From contig NZ_PVBR01000007.1 of the NCBI RefSeq assembly GCF_002980495.1, positions 203,188 to 267,187 on the forward strand: a stretch of 64,000 nt of DNA, read 5' to 3'. Source of the stretch: Phyllobacterium phragmitis (GTDB taxonomy: Bacteria; Pseudomonadota; Alphaproteobacteria; Rhizobiales; Rhizobiaceae). The notes under the pieces are model-generated. The model searched no databases. It worked only from the letters and a program-made list of their open reading frames with translations, and had not been told where the DNA came from. The position numbers were made by a program, and so were the translations under genes. This document shows positions 56,126 through 64,000 of this stretch, in pieces; position 1 is the first letter of the stretch, and each line of letters opens with the position of its first letter.

Positions 56126-56286
56126 GCCACCTCGCCTTCGTTCTTCTTTCCTATGGCGTTTCGGCACTCGTCCTCAGCGGCGTCGTCGCATGGCTCCTGA
56201 TCGACCAGCGGGCACAGCGGACGGAGTTGCAACGGCTCGAGGCGCAGGGCATCCGCAGGCGCTCGCAAAAGGCACAACAGCCGTGA
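56122..56286 (+). CDS. ccmD: Heme exporter small subunit CcmD
   Basis: A 54-residue protein with one membrane helix (YGVSALVLSGVVAWLLI) and a charged C-terminal tail, as in CcmD, which keeps holo-CcmE bound to CcmABC. It begins in the ccmC stop (ATGA at 56122) and ends in a GTGA overlap with ccmG. Confidence 0.9.
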   Translation: MSHLAFVLLSYGVSALVLSGVVAWLLIDQRAQRTELQRLEAQGIRRRSQKAQQP

Positions 56287-56867
56287 GCAACAGCAACACG
56301 AGCCGACGCCGCCGCCTGCTTCTGGCGCTGCTGCCGCTGGCGATTTTCGTGGCGCTGGCGGCGATCTTCACCATCCAGCTCCTGTCGGGACGCGACGAAT
56401 CCGTCATTCCCTCCGCGCTGATCGGCAAGCCCGCGCCCGCGATGACGCTGCCGCCGCTGGAAGGCTTGCTGAAAGACGGACAACCGGTGCCGGGCCTCGA
56501 TCCGGCAGCCTTTGCCGGTGAGGTGACACTGGTCAATGTCTGGGCTTCATGGTGCGTGCCGTGCCGTGCCGAGCACCCGCTGCTGATGCAGCTTGCAAAG
56601 GATGAACGCTTTCGCCTCGTGGGGGTCAATTACAAGGACCGCCCCGAAAACGCCCGGCGTTTCTTGGGCGATCTTGGCAATCCGTTCGCGGCTGTCGGGG
56701 CGGACAATAGCGGCCGCGCGGCGATTGAATGGGGTGTCTATGGCGTGCCGGAGACATTCCTCGTCGGGCGCGACGGGAAGATCGTTTACAAGCATGTCGG
56801 GCCGTTCGATGCGCGGTCGGTTAGGGATGAGTTGATGCCTGCGGTGGCAAAGGCGCTGGCGGGGTAG
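56283..56867 (+). CDS. ccmG: Thiol:disulfide interchange protein CcmG/DsbE
   Basis: A 194-residue thioredoxin-like protein, membrane-anchored at residues 11-33. The redox motif WASWCVPCRAEHP is near residue 87. It reduces apocytochrome c cysteines before heme attachment. Translation starts at GTG 56283, overlapping the ccmD stop. The separate E, F and H genes of the pathway are not in this window. Confidence 0.94.
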   Translation: MSNSNTSRRRRLLLALLPLAIFVALAAIFTIQLLSGRDESVIPSALIGKPAPAMTLPPLEGLLKDGQPVPGLDPAAFAGEVTLVNVWASWCVPCRAEHPLLMQLAKDERFRLVGVNYKDRPENARRFLGDLGNPFAAVGADNSGRAAIEWGVYGVPETFLVGRDGKIVYKHVGPFDARSVRDELMPAVAKALAG

Positions 56868-56880
56868 GTGGTTCCAAGCG

Positions 56881-57013
56881 CCCTCGTCCTTCGAGGCTCC
56901 GTTCCGCTTCGCTCTACTACACACCTCAGGATGAGGACTACTGCAACGCCGGCGTCCTTCATCCTCATCCTGAGGTGTGAGCGAAGCGAGCCTCGAAGGA
57001 CGGGGGTGAAGGA
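56881..57013. repeat. CCTTCGAGG...CCTCAGGATGAGG repeat, copy 3
   Basis: CCCTCGTCCTTCGAGGC and GCCTCGAAGGACGGGGG ends around CACCTCAGGATGAGG and CCTCATCCTGAGGTG. It separates the convergent ccmG and ilvD genes. Confidence 0.85.
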
Positions 57014-57064
57014 CGTCGGCGTTGCACCTAAACGCTCTCATTCATTCGAAACGGTTGGCCCCTA

Positions 57065-58906
57065 TCAAGGCACCAACCGCACCGCGCCCTTGGCGGCGCT
57101 CGTCGCCATGGCCGCGTAGGCGCGCAGCGCCGTCGTCACCTTGCGCTTGCGCTGTTCGGTCGGCTTCCAGGCATCGGCGCCCTTCGCCTGCATCGCCTCG
57201 CGGCGGCGGGTGAGTTCGGCGTCGTCCACCGCCAGATGAATGCCGCGGTTGGGGATGTCGATCTCGATGATATCGCCGTCCTCGACCAGGCCGATCGCAC
57301 CGCCTTCGGCGGCTTCCGGCGAGACGTGGCCGATGGAAAGGCCGGATGAGCCGCCGGAGAAGCGGCCGTCGGTGATCAGCGCGCAGGCCTTGCCCAGCCC
57401 CTTCGACTTCAGATAGCTGGTGGGATAGAGCATCTCCTGCATGCCGGGGCCGCCGCGCGGTCCTTCATAGCGGATCAGCACGATATCGCCCGGCGCGATC
57501 TTGCCGTTGAGAATGCCCAGAACGGCGGTGTCCTGACTTTCGAAAATGCGCGCCGGGCCGGAGAATTTCAGGATCGAATCATCGACGCCGGCGGTCTTCA
57601 CGATGCAGCCATCCTCGGCCAGATTGCCGTAGAGCACGGCAAGGCCGCCATCCCTGGAATAGGCGTGCTCGACATCACGGATGACGCCCGTCTCGCGGTC
57701 GGTATCGACGGCGTCGAAGCGGCGTTCCTGGCTGAAGGCGACCTGCGTCGGCACACCGCCCGGCGCGGCGCGGAAGAAATCATGCACGGATTGGCTCTGC
57801 GTCCGCTTCACGTCCCAGCGATCGAGTGCATCGCCCAGCGATGCCGCATGGATCGAGCCGACCGATGTGTCGAGCAGCCCGGCGCGGTCGAGTTCGCCCA
57901 ATATGCCCATGACGCCGCCGGCGTGATGGACGTCTTCCATGTGCACATTGGCGATGGCGGGTGCGACCTTGCAGAGCACGGGCACGCGGCGCGACAGGCG
58001 GTCGATATCCGACATGGTGAAATCGATCTCGCCCTCGTGCGCCGCAGCGAGCAGATGCAGCACCGTGTTGGTCGAGCCGCCCATGGCGATGTCGAGCGTC
58101 ATGGCGTTCTCAAACGCGGCGAAGCTGGCGATGGCGCGCGGCAACACGCTTTCGTCGTCCTGCTCGTAATGACGGCGCGCCAGATCGACGATCAGATGGC
58201 CGGCCTCGACGAAAAGCCGCTTGCGGTCGCCATGCGTGGCCAACGTCGAGCCATTGCCGGGCAGCGACAGGCCAAGAGCTTCCGTCAGACAGTTCATCGA
58301 ATTGGCGGTGAACATGCCGGAGCATGAGCCGCAGGTCGGGCAGGCCGAGCGCTCGATGGCGGTGACCTCTTCGTCCGAGATGCGGTCATCGGCGGCCGCC
58401 ACCATGGCATCGACCAGATCGAGCTTCTTTTCCTTGTCGTCCCAGACGACCTTGCCGGCTTCCATCGGGCCGCCGGAGACGAACACCACGGGGATATTGA
58501 GCCGCAGCGCCGCCATCAACATGCCCGGCGTGATCTTGTCGCAATTGGAGATGCAGACCATGGCGTCGGCGCAGTGCGCATTGACCATATATTCGACCGA
58601 GTCGGCGATGATCTCGCGGGACGGCAGCGAATAGAGCATGCCGTCATGGCCCATGGCGATACCGTCATCGACGGCGATGGTGTTGAATTCCTTGGCGACA
58701 CCGCCCGCACTTTCGATCTCGCGCGCGACGAGTTGGCCCATATCCTTCAGATGCACATGGCCCGGCACGAACTGGGTGAACGAGTTCACCACCGCGATGA
58801 TCGGCTTGCCGAAATCCCCGTCCTTCATGCCTGTGGCGCGCCACAGGCCGCGCGCGCCGGCCATGTTGCGGCCATGGGTGGTGGTGCGTGAACGATATGC
58901 GGGCAT
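57065..58906 (-). CDS. ilvD: Dihydroxyacid dehydratase
   Basis: A 613-residue iron-sulfur enzyme of valine/isoleucine/leucine synthesis. The cluster cysteines lie in [12 protein letters not shown] near 122 and [19 protein letters not shown] near 190. SLPGNGS and [12 protein letters not shown] complete the family pattern. The ATG at 58906 follows AAGGATTTGCACG; the longer in-frame extension is not conserved. A mosaic repeat precedes it. Confidence 0.96.
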   Translation of the reverse strand: MPAYRSRTTTHGRNMAGARGLWRATGMKDGDFGKPIIAVVNSFTQFVPGHVHLKDMGQLVAREIESAGGVAKEFNTIAVDDGIAMGHDGMLYSLPSREIIADSVEYMVNAHCADAMVCISNCDKITPGMLMAALRLNIPVVFVSGGPMEAGKVVWDDKEKKLDLVDAMVAAADDRISDEEVTAIERSACPTCGSCSGMFTANSMNCLTEALGLSLPGNGSTLATHGDRKRLFVEAGHLIVDLARRHYEQDDESVLPRAIASFAAFENAMTLDIAMGGSTNTVLHLLAAAHEGEIDFTMSDIDRLSRRVPVLCKVAPAIANVHMEDVHHAGGVMGILGELDRAGLLDTSVGSIHAASLGDALDRWDVKRTQSQSVHDFFRAAPGGVPTQVAFSQERRFDAVDTDRETGVIRDVEHAYSRDGGLAVLYGNLAEDGCIVKTAGVDDSILKFSGPARIFESQDTAVLGILNGKIAPGDIVLIRYEGPRGGPGMQEMLYPTSYLKSKGLGKACALITDGRFSGGSSGLSIGHVSPEAAEGGAIGLVEDGDIIEIDIPNRGIHLAVDDAELTRRREAMQAKGADAWKPTEQRKRKVTTALRAYAAMATSAAKGAVRLVP

Positions 58907-59000
58907 CGTGCAAATCCTTGCCGGAATAGGTCTCGTTTTATGTGTGGCGGCCGGTCTTACTAAAGCAGGACAAGCCACGCAAAGCGCAAATTGCCCCATA

Positions 59001-59041
59001 CAGCGCCGCGCGTCCACTGGACGCGCAAAGGACGCTGTATG
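59001..59041. repeat. Module-B palindrome upstream of ilvD
   Basis: TACAGCGCCGCGCGTCC / GGACGCGCAAAGGACGCTGTA is the reverse-oriented module B found at 50565-50664. It lies within the ilvD upstream region (58907-59206), which holds no gene. Confidence 0.8.
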
Positions 59042-59144
59042 TTATTGAATCAGCGCTTTTCAAAGGCACGCTCTAGCACAACCGCAACATAAAGCAAAAG
59101 AACAGACGGCTGGACGAAATTAAATTTCGCGTGATGTTCGTTTT

Positions 59145-59216
59145 CAGCCGCATGATCTTACCTGGAAGTCTGCCATTTTTTTCTGACGCCGACCTTCGGT
59201 TCGGGATCATGCCCTC
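59145..59216. repeat. Module-C palindrome at the end of the J-domain gene
   Basis: GCATGATCTTACC and GGGATCATGCC inverted ends, longer inside than the copy at 50746-50792. It overlaps the last bases of the adjacent gene (stop at 59207). Confidence 0.65.
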
Positions 59217-59617
59217 GCCATCGCCCTGTCGATCAGCGCATTGGCGACCTTCATGCGGTCACCGGCGCGGTCACGCAAAGGTGCGGCCACCCGGTCGGGA
59301 TGGTTCTGCGCCGCAAACCGGCGACGGACCCGTGCAAGCGCCGTGGGGGTCATGCCTGACGACAACCCTAATTCGCGGGCGATATCGTCCGGATCGGTGC
59401 TCAAGAGCGGTAATTCGGTTTCGCTGTCCGGTTCGAGAAGGATGAAATCGGACCGCCGGTCGGTGGTATGTGCCGCGCCGAGATGAACCAGGCCGTCGAG
59501 AAAATCGAAGGAGAGCGGGCGCAGGCTTTCCGGCTCGGCGGCGGACTGACGCGCAATTTCGTCCAGAATCGAGGCGAAATCGACCTGATTATCCTGCCTG
59601 CTGCTGCGCGCGTCCAT
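59207..59617 (-). CDS. J-domain-like protein
   Basis: A 136-residue protein. The C-terminal part carries ALARVRRRFAAQNHPDRV with the HPD tripeptide of J-domains and a following helix MKVANALIDRAMARA, as in DnaJ-like co-chaperones. The N-terminal 60 residues are unlike DnaJ. It lies 53 bases downstream of bluB and may be co-transcribed. A specific client is not evident. Confidence 0.75.
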   Translation of the reverse strand: MDARSSRQDNQVDFASILDEIARQSAAEPESLRPLSFDFLDGLVHLGAAHTTDRRSDFILLEPDSETELPLLSTDPDDIARELGLSSGMTPTALARVRRRFAAQNHPDRVAAPLRDRAGDRMKVANALIDRAMARA

Positions 59618-59670
59618 CCGGCCTCTCGATCTGCTCCCGATTCATGTTCGAACCTACGGCCAAATTTCTT

Positions 59671-60605
<935 letters not shown>

Positions 60606-60657
60606 AGGTCTGGAGAAGCGCATATCCATCGGCAAGTTGCAAGAGCCCGATCATGGA

Positions 60658-61032
60658 TTACCCGGCGGGATGCATCAGCGCTGAGGCGACGGTGTGGGTC
60701 AGCACCGACGGCGGCGTCGGCTTGTGGAAGACGGGCAGCTCCGGATAGCGCTTGGCGAGCCGGTCCGGCAGGCCCCCACCGGTATAGATGACCGTGAAGA
60801 TGTGCTGATCGGAAAGTAGGTCCACGACAGGCCCGATGTCACCATCGGGCAGGTTGACATCGAGAATAGCCGCATCGACTTCACCACCCCTGAGGAGGTC
60901 CAAAGCCTGACGGACGGTGGCGACGGGCCCGACCACGGTACCGTTCGCATCCTCGATGTTTGCCGCCATATCGAGCGCGACGAACACCTCGTCCTCGACG
61001 ACGAGAACTCGCTTGCGCTCAAGATCATCCAT
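60658..61032 (-). CDS. Single-domain response regulator
   Basis: A 124-residue receiver domain with no output domain. Acidic pocket VVEDEVFVALDM near 12, phospho-acceptor Asp in AILDVNLPDGD near 56, and switch Lys in FHKPTPPSVL near 104. ATG 61032 has AGAGGAAAGCACA before it. The partner kinase is not adjacent. Confidence 0.9.
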   Translation of the reverse strand: MDDLERKRVLVVEDEVFVALDMAANIEDANGTVVGPVATVRQALDLLRGGEVDAAILDVNLPDGDIGPVVDLLSDQHIFTVIYTGGGLPDRLAKRYPELPVFHKPTPPSVLTHTVASALMHPAG

Positions 61033-61187
61033 TGTGCTTTCCTCTTCCATACCGATGCGGCGATACTTCACAGGCACGGTTGAACAGACAATGCACGCCA
61101 CAGGCGGAGGTTCCGCAATCGTTCGAATATGAGGCAATCGCGGTAAACCAATCGTTAAACGGGCTTCACCGTCAATCGACAGAGGTT

Positions 61188-61424
61188 TCAGAATGCCCTG
61201 AAGGTGAGCGTGGTCAAAGATCGGACGATGCCCGGAATATCGAGGATATTCTCGTTGATGAATTTGCCGATATCATTGTCTTCCTCGATATAAATCTTCA
61301 TCAACAGATCGAATTCCCCGCTGGTGGAATAAAGTTCGGAGACGATCTCACGTTCGAACAGCATGTCGGCGACCTCATATGTCTTGCCAGGAGCGCACTG
61401 CAGCTGCAGAAAAACCGGCTTCAT
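61188..61424 (-). CDS. Stand-alone AsnC/Lrp ligand-binding (RAM) domain protein
   Basis: A 78-residue protein consisting only of the RAM effector domain: MKPVFLQLQCAPGKTYEVAD with ELYSTSGEFDLLMKIYIEED and LTTLTFRAF. It has no DNA-binding helix. Such SraA-like proteins bind small amino acids and may modulate Lrp-type regulators. ATG 61424 has GGAGATGAGTG before it. It lies beside the glycine riboswitch in divergent orientation. Confidence 0.88.
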   Translation of the reverse strand: MKPVFLQLQCAPGKTYEVADMLFEREIVSELYSTSGEFDLLMKIYIEEDNDIGKFINENILDIPGIVRSLTTLTFRAF

Positions 61425-61625
61425 CACTCATCTCCATTTCTGGGGTCATTTCGGGGTCCATCGGACAGGCGAACCAAAACACCGTTGCATCAGGGAAATC
61501 AAGGCTGGCCATTGCGCGTTTACCACGGCGCGCGGCATGTGTCGAAATCGCCAATGAAATCGTCGCGCTTGCAGCAAGGGAGTTGTCTGGCCTTCGCAAC
61601 TGCGATATGATGTCGGCGTTCGTAA

Positions 61626-61893
61626 AGACCATCTGGGAGAGACCGGTAAAATCCGGCGCCGACGGAGCAACCGCCCCGGAAACTCTCAGGCAAAAGGACC
61701 AGAATGGTTTTGAACATCTGGAGAGTGGCGTCCCCGCATCTTTACCGATGTGGGCTGATGTGGCGCCCACCGAAGGAGAAAGCCCGATCCGATCGTGCCT
61801 TCATGGCCGATGGGAGCTGGCGGTTGGAACACAGGTGAAGAACACCTGGCCTTCCGCTCCGGGCCAAACTCTCAGGTTCCGTGACAGATGGGG
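61626..61893 (+). ncRNA. Tandem glycine riboswitch upstream of the dadA-like gene
   Basis: Two glycine aptamers are read in series. The first has GGGAGAGACCGG, GCCGACGGAGCAACCGCC and AAACTCTCAGGCAAAAGGAC. The second begins GGAGAGTGGCG, with CCACCGAAGGAGAAAGCCC, then AAACTCTCAGGTTCCGTGAC near the end. Both core patterns are diagnostic. The coding sequence starts 60 bases later. The remaining part of 61425-61953 shows no gene. Confidence 0.93.
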
Positions 61894-61953
61894 TTTCGTT
61901 GCCGCCCGATGGGGTGGCAGGGCAGAAACCCGGCGTCACAAGGAACTCTGGAA

Positions 61954-63234
61954 ATGACCCGCATTGCTGTTATCGGAGCCGGAATCACCGGCATCACCAC
62001 CGCTTATTCGCTCTCCCGTCAGGGCTATGACGTTACCGTCTTCGACCGCAATCGCTATGCGGCGATGGAGACCTCGTTTGCCAATGGCGGACAGCTTTCC
62101 GCCTCCAATGCCGAGGTCTGGAACAGCTGGTCGACCGTGCTCAAGGGCATCAAATGGATGTTCCGCCGGGATGCGCCGCTTTTGATGAACCCCATGCCGT
62201 CCTGGCACAAATATTCGTGGATGGCCGAGTTCGTCATGAACATCCCCAACTATGAAAAGAACACGATCGCGACCACCAGGCTGGCGATCGAAGCGCGCAA
62301 GCATCTCTTCGCGGTCGCCGAGGAGGAAAAGATCGATTTCGATCTGGAGCGCCGCGGCATCCTCCACATCTATCGTAGCAGGGAAGGCTACGATCACGCG
62401 GCGCGCGTCAACAGATTGCTGGCGGCGGGCGGCCTGGAGCGCAATCCCGTTGCGGCGGCGGATATACGCAACATCGAACCGGCGCTCGGCGGACCGCTTT
62501 ATGGCGGCTTCTTCACCCCTTCGGATTCCACCGGCGATATCCATAAATTCACCCGCGGCCTGGCGGATGCCTGTCAACGCCGGGGCGTCACCATGATCAC
62601 CGACGCGGATGTGCGGCAACTGACGCATGCCGATGACGGCATCGACGTCGAGTGGGGCCAGATCACCTCCGAGGGTGAAGCAGCGGAAACCGAAAAGGTG
62701 CGCTTCGACGGCATCGTCGTTTGCGCCGGGGTCGCGAGCCGCAAATTCGCCGCCCAGCTCGGCGATCGGGTCAACATCTATCCGGTGAAGGGCTATTCCA
62801 TCACCATCAATCTCCCCGATAACCAGAGTCAGAAGGCCGCACCCTGGGTGAGCCTGCTCGACGATGATGCCAAGGTCGTCACCAGCCGCCTCGGCGCCGA
62901 CCGCCTGCGCGTTGCCGGCACGGCGGAATTCAACGGCGAAAACCGCGATATCCGCTACGACCGGATCAAGCCTCTCATCGACTGGAGCACCAATCTCTTT
63001 CCCGGCATGGACACGTCGAGCATCGTTCCCTGGGCCGGGCTGCGCCCGATGATGCCGGACATGTTGCCGCGTGTCGGGCCGGGCAAACGCTCCCGCGTCT
63101 TCTACAACACCGGCCACGGCCATCTCGGCTGGACCCTTTCGGCGGCGACGGCGGACATGGTGGCGGGCCATGTCGCCGCTGCCCTGCCGGCCGAAGGTCA
63201 TTCCAAACCGGTTTTCAAGATCGCCGCCGAATAG
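61954..63234 (+). CDS. dadA: D-amino-acid dehydrogenase/oxidase, FAD-dependent (DadA family)
   Basis: A 426-residue FAD oxidoreductase (DAO fold). The dinucleotide site IAVIGAGITGITTAYSLSRQG is at residues 4-24, with the GXGXXG core GAGITG. The signature ETSFANGGQLSASNAEVW follows near 42, and GHGHLGWTLSAATADMVAG sits near 390. Family members deaminate D-amino acids or glycine/sarcosine to 2-oxo acids, feeding electrons to the membrane. Control by a glycine riboswitch points to glycine or a closely related substrate. ATG 61954 has AAGGAAC before it. Confidence 0.9.
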   Translation: MTRIAVIGAGITGITTAYSLSRQGYDVTVFDRNRYAAMETSFANGGQLSASNAEVWNSWSTVLKGIKWMFRRDAPLLMNPMPSWHKYSWMAEFVMNIPNYEKNTIATTRLAIEARKHLFAVAEEEKIDFDLERRGILHIYRSREGYDHAARVNRLLAAGGLERNPVAAADIRNIEPALGGPLYGGFFTPSDSTGDIHKFTRGLADACQRRGVTMITDADVRQLTHADDGIDVEWGQITSEGEAAETEKVRFDGIVVCAGVASRKFAAQLGDRVNIYPVKGYSITINLPDNQSQKAAPWVSLLDDDAKVVTSRLGADRLRVAGTAEFNGENRDIRYDRIKPLIDWSTNLFPGMDTSSIVPWAGLRPMMPDMLPRVGPGKRSRVFYNTGHGHLGWTLSAATADMVAGHVAAALPAEGHSKPVFKIAAE

Positions 63235-63243
63235 CCGGCACTG

Positions 63244-63283
63244 CAGCACCGTGCGTCCTTTGGGACGCACAAAGGATGTTGTA
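63244..63283. repeat. Module-B palindrome after dadA
   Basis: ACAGCACCGTGCGTCC / GGACGCACAAAGGATGTTGT repeats module B of the mosaic family, here slightly diverged. Confidence 0.65.
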
Positions 63284-63371
63284 AGTTATTGAATCCACAC
63301 ATCGTGTTTTCCGAAAGCCGATTCCGGTTTTCGGGCCGATGCTGCAGCATTTCGATCTTGCTGAAATCGAT

Positions 63372-63400
63372 AAAGGCCGGGAATTGCCATCCCGGCCTTT
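63372..63400. terminator. Bidirectional intrinsic terminator after dadA
   Basis: A perfect 11-bp stem AAAGGCCGGGA / TCCCGGCCTTT with a seven-base loop. T-runs on both strands make it usable from either side. Confidence 0.82.
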
Positions 63401-63454
63401 ATGACGTGCATTCCATGGAATCCCCGTAACTATTGAATTCACCTATATTGAATC

Positions 63455-64000
63455 TGACCTGCCACTGAACTTTCATCCAGCGGCGACTAGAGCCCCGGTG
63501 GTTTTGAATACGCCAACAGGCGCGGTGTGAGCAACCGGCGGAAACGCGTAGCTTTCATCTTGCGCAGCGTTGGAGCCGGTTGCGGCGATGGTCCCGGCAT
63601 AGCTTGCCGGGGTTTGGTATCCGAGCGATGAGTGCGGCCGGAAATGGTTGTAATCGTCCGCCCATTCAGCAATGGCGCTTCGGGCATGATCGAGACCGAA
63701 GAACAGGCTCTCGTTGAGCAGTTCGTCGCGCATGCGACCGTTGAAACTCTCGACATAGCCGTTCTGCATCGGCTTTCCCGGCGCGATGTAGTGCCACTCG
63801 ACCTTGTGATCTTTCGACCAGGCAAGGATGGCATTCGACGTTAGTTCGGTGCCGTTGTCGGAGACAATCATTCCGGGCCTGCCACGTCGTTCGATTAGCG
63901 TCGTCAGTTCTCGCGCCACACGCCGTCCGGAGATCGATGTGTCCGGGATCGCAGCCAGGCATTCGCGCGTGACATCATCGACGACATTGAGAACGCGGAA
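63455..64000 (-). mobile_element. End of an IS3-family insertion sequence
   Basis: From the window edge to about 63455 the sequence is an IS3-type orfB end: transposase coding to 63473 and a terminal TGACCTGCCACTGAAC sequence that fits an IS3-family terminal inverted repeat beginning TG. The other end is outside, so no target duplication can be read. The end position is approximate. Confidence 0.7.
63473..64000 (-). CDS. IS3-family transposase OrfB, 5' end beyond window
   Basis: The 175 C-terminal residues of an rve-type DDE transposase. The second catalytic Asp is in [11 protein letters not shown], and the catalytic Glu is in [19 protein letters not shown]; the first Asp is probably in [11 protein letters not shown] at the window edge. 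[17 protein letters not shown] is the IS3-family ending. The frame is intact as far as it can be seen, so the element may be active or recently active. Confidence 0.92.
   Translation of the reverse strand, partial: FRVLNVVDDVTRECLAAIPDTSISGRRVARELTTLIERRGRPGMIVSDNGTELTSNAILAWSKDHKVEWHYIAPGKPMQNGYVESFNGRMRDELLNESLFFGLDHARSAIAEWADDYNHFRPHSSLGYQTPASYAGTIAATGSNAAQDESYAFPPVAHTAPVGVFKTTGALVAAG

Overview
The window looks like chromosomal DNA of a Hyphomicrobiales (Rhizobiales) alphaproteobacterium, most likely near Brucellaceae, Phyllobacteriaceae or Rhizobiaceae. The evidence is gene content: a cyclic beta-1,2-glucan synthase, a frcR-frcBCAK fructose locus, a urease cluster with a HupE/UreJ gene, an IalB-family protein, DUF2794 and DUF1223 genes, an SOS imuA-imuB-dnaE2 cassette with a GTTC-N7-GTTC box, and several interspersed palindromic repeat families of rhizobial type. 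The GC-rich composition gives most genes long antisense open frames. I did not assign genus or species, and I saw no tRNA, rRNA, CRISPR array or prophage.

Layout. 1-6455 (minus): 5' part of cgs, then cysA and a decayed cysW fragment. 6727-7641: three very small genes, including an eight-cysteine protein, behind a possible Irr-type palindrome. 7920-9991: copper-handling set (SCO1-like, a YcnI/PCuAC fusion, a DUF2946-like protein). 10259-13235: convergent mrp and pgm separated by a G-tract repeat hairpin. 13509-18872: fructose regulator frcR divergent from frcBCAK. 18921-26078: ureD, ureA, hupE/ureJ, ureB, ureC, ureE, ureF and ureG, with a minus-strand secreted protein and a peroxiredoxin inserted. 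26186-29426: small genes, a lipoprotein lytic transglycosylase that appears to start at CTG, an EamA transporter and a HlyIII-like membrane protein. 29615-35231 (minus): imuA-imuB-dnaE2. 35384-36387: a ParD-like gene overlapping a methionine aminopeptidase gene. 36741-43974: argG, a monooxygenase-like protein, a LysE exporter, a membrane protein, rlmN, ialB, a DUF1232 gene, thpR and a TesA-like esterase. 44071-48351: YbbA/YbbP-like ABC genes and a Bax-inhibitor-1 family gene behind a probable ybhL leader. 48615-56867: DUF2794, a candidate noncoding RNA, DUF1223, acnA and ccmABCDG. 57065-61424 (minus): ilvD, a J-domain-like gene, bluB behind a cobalamin riboswitch, a single-domain response regulator and a stand-alone AsnC ligand-binding domain. 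61626-63234: a tandem glycine riboswitch followed by a D-amino-acid dehydrogenase gene. 63455-64000: end of an IS3-family element.

Most of the window is housekeeping, but four kinds of signal stand out. Regulatory RNA is dense: cobalamin and glycine riboswitches, a ybhL leader, a hairpin that would hide the acnA ribosome-binding site, and an unassigned terminator-ended transcript at about 49.3-49.5 kb. One palindromic repeat family occurs in intergenic DNA and also appears in frame inside two genes (imuB and the YbbP-like permease). Small-protein operons of unknown function sit at 6.7-7.6 kb and 26.2-27.0 kb. Finally, a ParD-like DNA-binding protein is translationally coupled to a methionine aminopeptidase instead of a toxin.
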